From NCBI GenBank assembly GCA_018136815.1, contig CM030940.1, positions 653,418 to 717,417 of the forward strand: a DNA stretch of 64,000 nt. Direction: 5' to 3'. A model generated the notes under the pieces. That model ran no database searches, had not been told where the DNA came from, and saw nothing but the letters and a program-made list of their open reading frames with translations. This document shows, in pieces, positions 63,133-64,000 of the stretch; the stretch's first letter is position 1, and each line of letters opens with the position of its first letter. This stretch comes from Isochrysis galbana (lineage: Eukaryota; Haptophyta; Isochrysidales; Isochrysidaceae). The position numbers and the translations under genes were made by a program.

Positions 63133-63936
63133 TCAGAAGGCGCGATACGCACGGCTGGAGACTTGAGCCGTACTGGCGCGCATGCTGGCCACGCTTGAAG
63201 TGCTCCGGTAATAAGTCTTTTCGGGCACCGGAGAGGGCGGCAACTGGCCCGTGGAGCGGAGGCTGCGGTCCATGGCCGTGCGCGGGCTATGGACAGGGAT
63301 GTACACCTCGCCCCCGCCCGTCGCAGGTGGTCGAGACCACCTCAGAGATTGGCCCGGAGTGACGGGATTAAAACCCTGCTCGCGCCGTTTCTTCTCTGTC
63401 GGCGTGAGGTGCGTGGGCGAGCCACGACCTGAGAGGATGTTGAAACCGGGCACGGTGCCTTGCCGGTGAGCCTGAATTGACGCTTCTGTGGATACATGCG
63501 GCTTGTCGACAAACTCCGTTGGATGGTGGACGTAGCGGTCCCGCCACGCCTCGCGTGTCGGAGATCGCGGAGTAGTGGACGGAAAGGTAGACTCGAAGCC
63601 GCTCGGGCTACGTTTCAGCCAGCGATCGGGGTCGGGTGAAGAGCGGTGCGGGCTGGAGGCGGCGAGCGGGATCGATCGTCGCCTCGAGTCGAAATGCTTC
63701 ACCACCGGATTGCCATACTTGTTGTCGACAGACCACTTCGAGCCGCCGAGGGCATCTCGGAGTGATGCGTCGCTCGCGCACATATTGATACGGGACCCTT
63801 CAGTTCGTGGCCGTGTCACAAGAATCGGAGAAGTACCCGAGATCTCCTTGGATGGTTGGCGCTGCCGTAGATCGTAACTGAACAACAGAAACAAAAAGAG
63901 GATCAGCATGCGGGTAGTGGCATCCAAGGGGCCCAT
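63133..63936 (-). CDS. Unrecognised protein, possibly 5'-partial
   Basis: Open minus-strand frame, stop at 63133, ATG at 63936 (267 residues). The ATG version starts with a hydrophobic stretch (RMLILFLFLLFSY), but its DNA is a pyrimidine run ending ...gttgttcag at 63878, i.e. a perfect intron acceptor. I therefore think the exon begins at 63877 and the gene continues past 64000. The body is Ser/Pro/Arg-rich, without Cys clusters or enzyme motifs; notable short motifs are NPVVKHFDS, RYVHHPTEFVDKP and GFNILSG. No family is recognised. Confidence 0.45.
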   Translation of the reverse strand: MGPLDATTRMLILFLFLLFSYDLRQRQPSKEISGTSPILVTRPRTEGSRINMCASDASLRDALGGSKWSVDNKYGNPVVKHFDSRRRSIPLAASSPHRSSPDPDRWLKRSPSGFESTFPSTTPRSPTREAWRDRYVHHPTEFVDKPHVSTEASIQAHRQGTVPGFNILSGRGSPTHLTPTEKKRREQGFNPVTPGQSLRWSRPPATGGGEVYIPVHSPRTAMDRSLRSTGQLPPSPVPEKTYYRSTSSVASMRASTAQVSSRAYRAF

Positions 63937-63959
63937 AACGACGAGATGGGGAGAGAGGG

Positions 63960-63974
63960 GGGGGGGGGGGGGGT
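63960..63974. repeat. Poly-G run
   Basis: About 14 consecutive G near the window end, within the upstream or intronic part of the last gene. Confidence 0.9.
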
Positions 63975-64000
63975 AGTGAGGAATGCCACGATGGAGACGG

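Noticed and set aside
1-64000. CRISPR arrays, bacterial operons, phage genes, rRNA genes, telomere repeats
   Set aside because: None seen; spacing, introns and gene content are eukaryotic nuclear.

Overview
This window looks like nuclear DNA of a eukaryotic alga with a complex (secondary) plastid, most probably a haptophyte; the phylum is inference. The basis is: GC-rich coding sequence; genes split by short GT-AG introns (about 105-225 bp) with pyrimidine-rich acceptors; a 2,200-residue homomeric acetyl-CoA carboxylase and a Nudix-type protein that both begin with signal-peptide-like plus transit-like sequence; eukaryote-only proteins (UTP20, REV1, F-box, DOT1-like methyltransferase); and many retroelement fragments. 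There is no operon structure, CRISPR array or convincing RNA gene. Exon joins given here were derived by reading frame and splice phase only.

Layout: 1-3610 is the 3' part of UTP20 (+). 3.8-5.5 kb holds a frameshifted non-LTR retrotransposon (LINE) fragment next to an antisense Ty3/gypsy-type integrase fragment. 5.5-8.2 kb is C/T-rich non-coding DNA before the acetyl-CoA carboxylase gene (about 8.2-15.4 kb, six recognised exons). 15.4-19.6 kb is a repeat cluster with a second LINE fragment (zinc fingers plus endonuclease). 19.7-26.2 kb is a five-exon, 1,926-residue protein kinase gene. 26.7-28.6 kb is a third, 5'-complete LINE fragment and a transposed element flanked by a 15-bp target duplication. 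28.95-32.91 kb (-) is a REV1 homologue that seems to lack its polymerase active site. 35.0-35.8 kb is a Nudix-like plastid protein. 37.2-42.3 kb is a long, uninterrupted Ty1/copia gag-pol frame. 43.7-45.4 kb (-) is a UPF0126 membrane protein, preceded by a 64-bp minisatellite. 47.2-50.1 kb is a CS-like/methyltransferase fusion. 51.4-52.2 kb (-) is a secreted or membrane-anchored Cys-rich protein. 53.2-57.2 kb is a fusion of a Gfo/Idh/MocA dehydrogenase with an aldonolactone-oxidase-type flavoenzyme. 57.3-59.2 kb is a repeat array. 59.6-60.6 kb is an F-box/OmpA-like protein. 60.8-62.9 kb is more repeats, and 63.1-63.9 kb (-) is an unrecognised gene that may continue past the window end.

The genes are unrelated housekeeping functions (ribosome biogenesis, plastid lipid synthesis, DNA damage tolerance, signalling) placed between repeat islands. 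The most unusual things are (i) three domain fusions, (ii) the REV1 homologue without catalytic motifs, and (iii) a repeat system in which a TATAAA-containing hairpin, with arms that vary but largely stay complementary, sits just upstream of an ATG in about a dozen dispersed copies, one of which continues in frame into a CCCH-finger LINE ORF.
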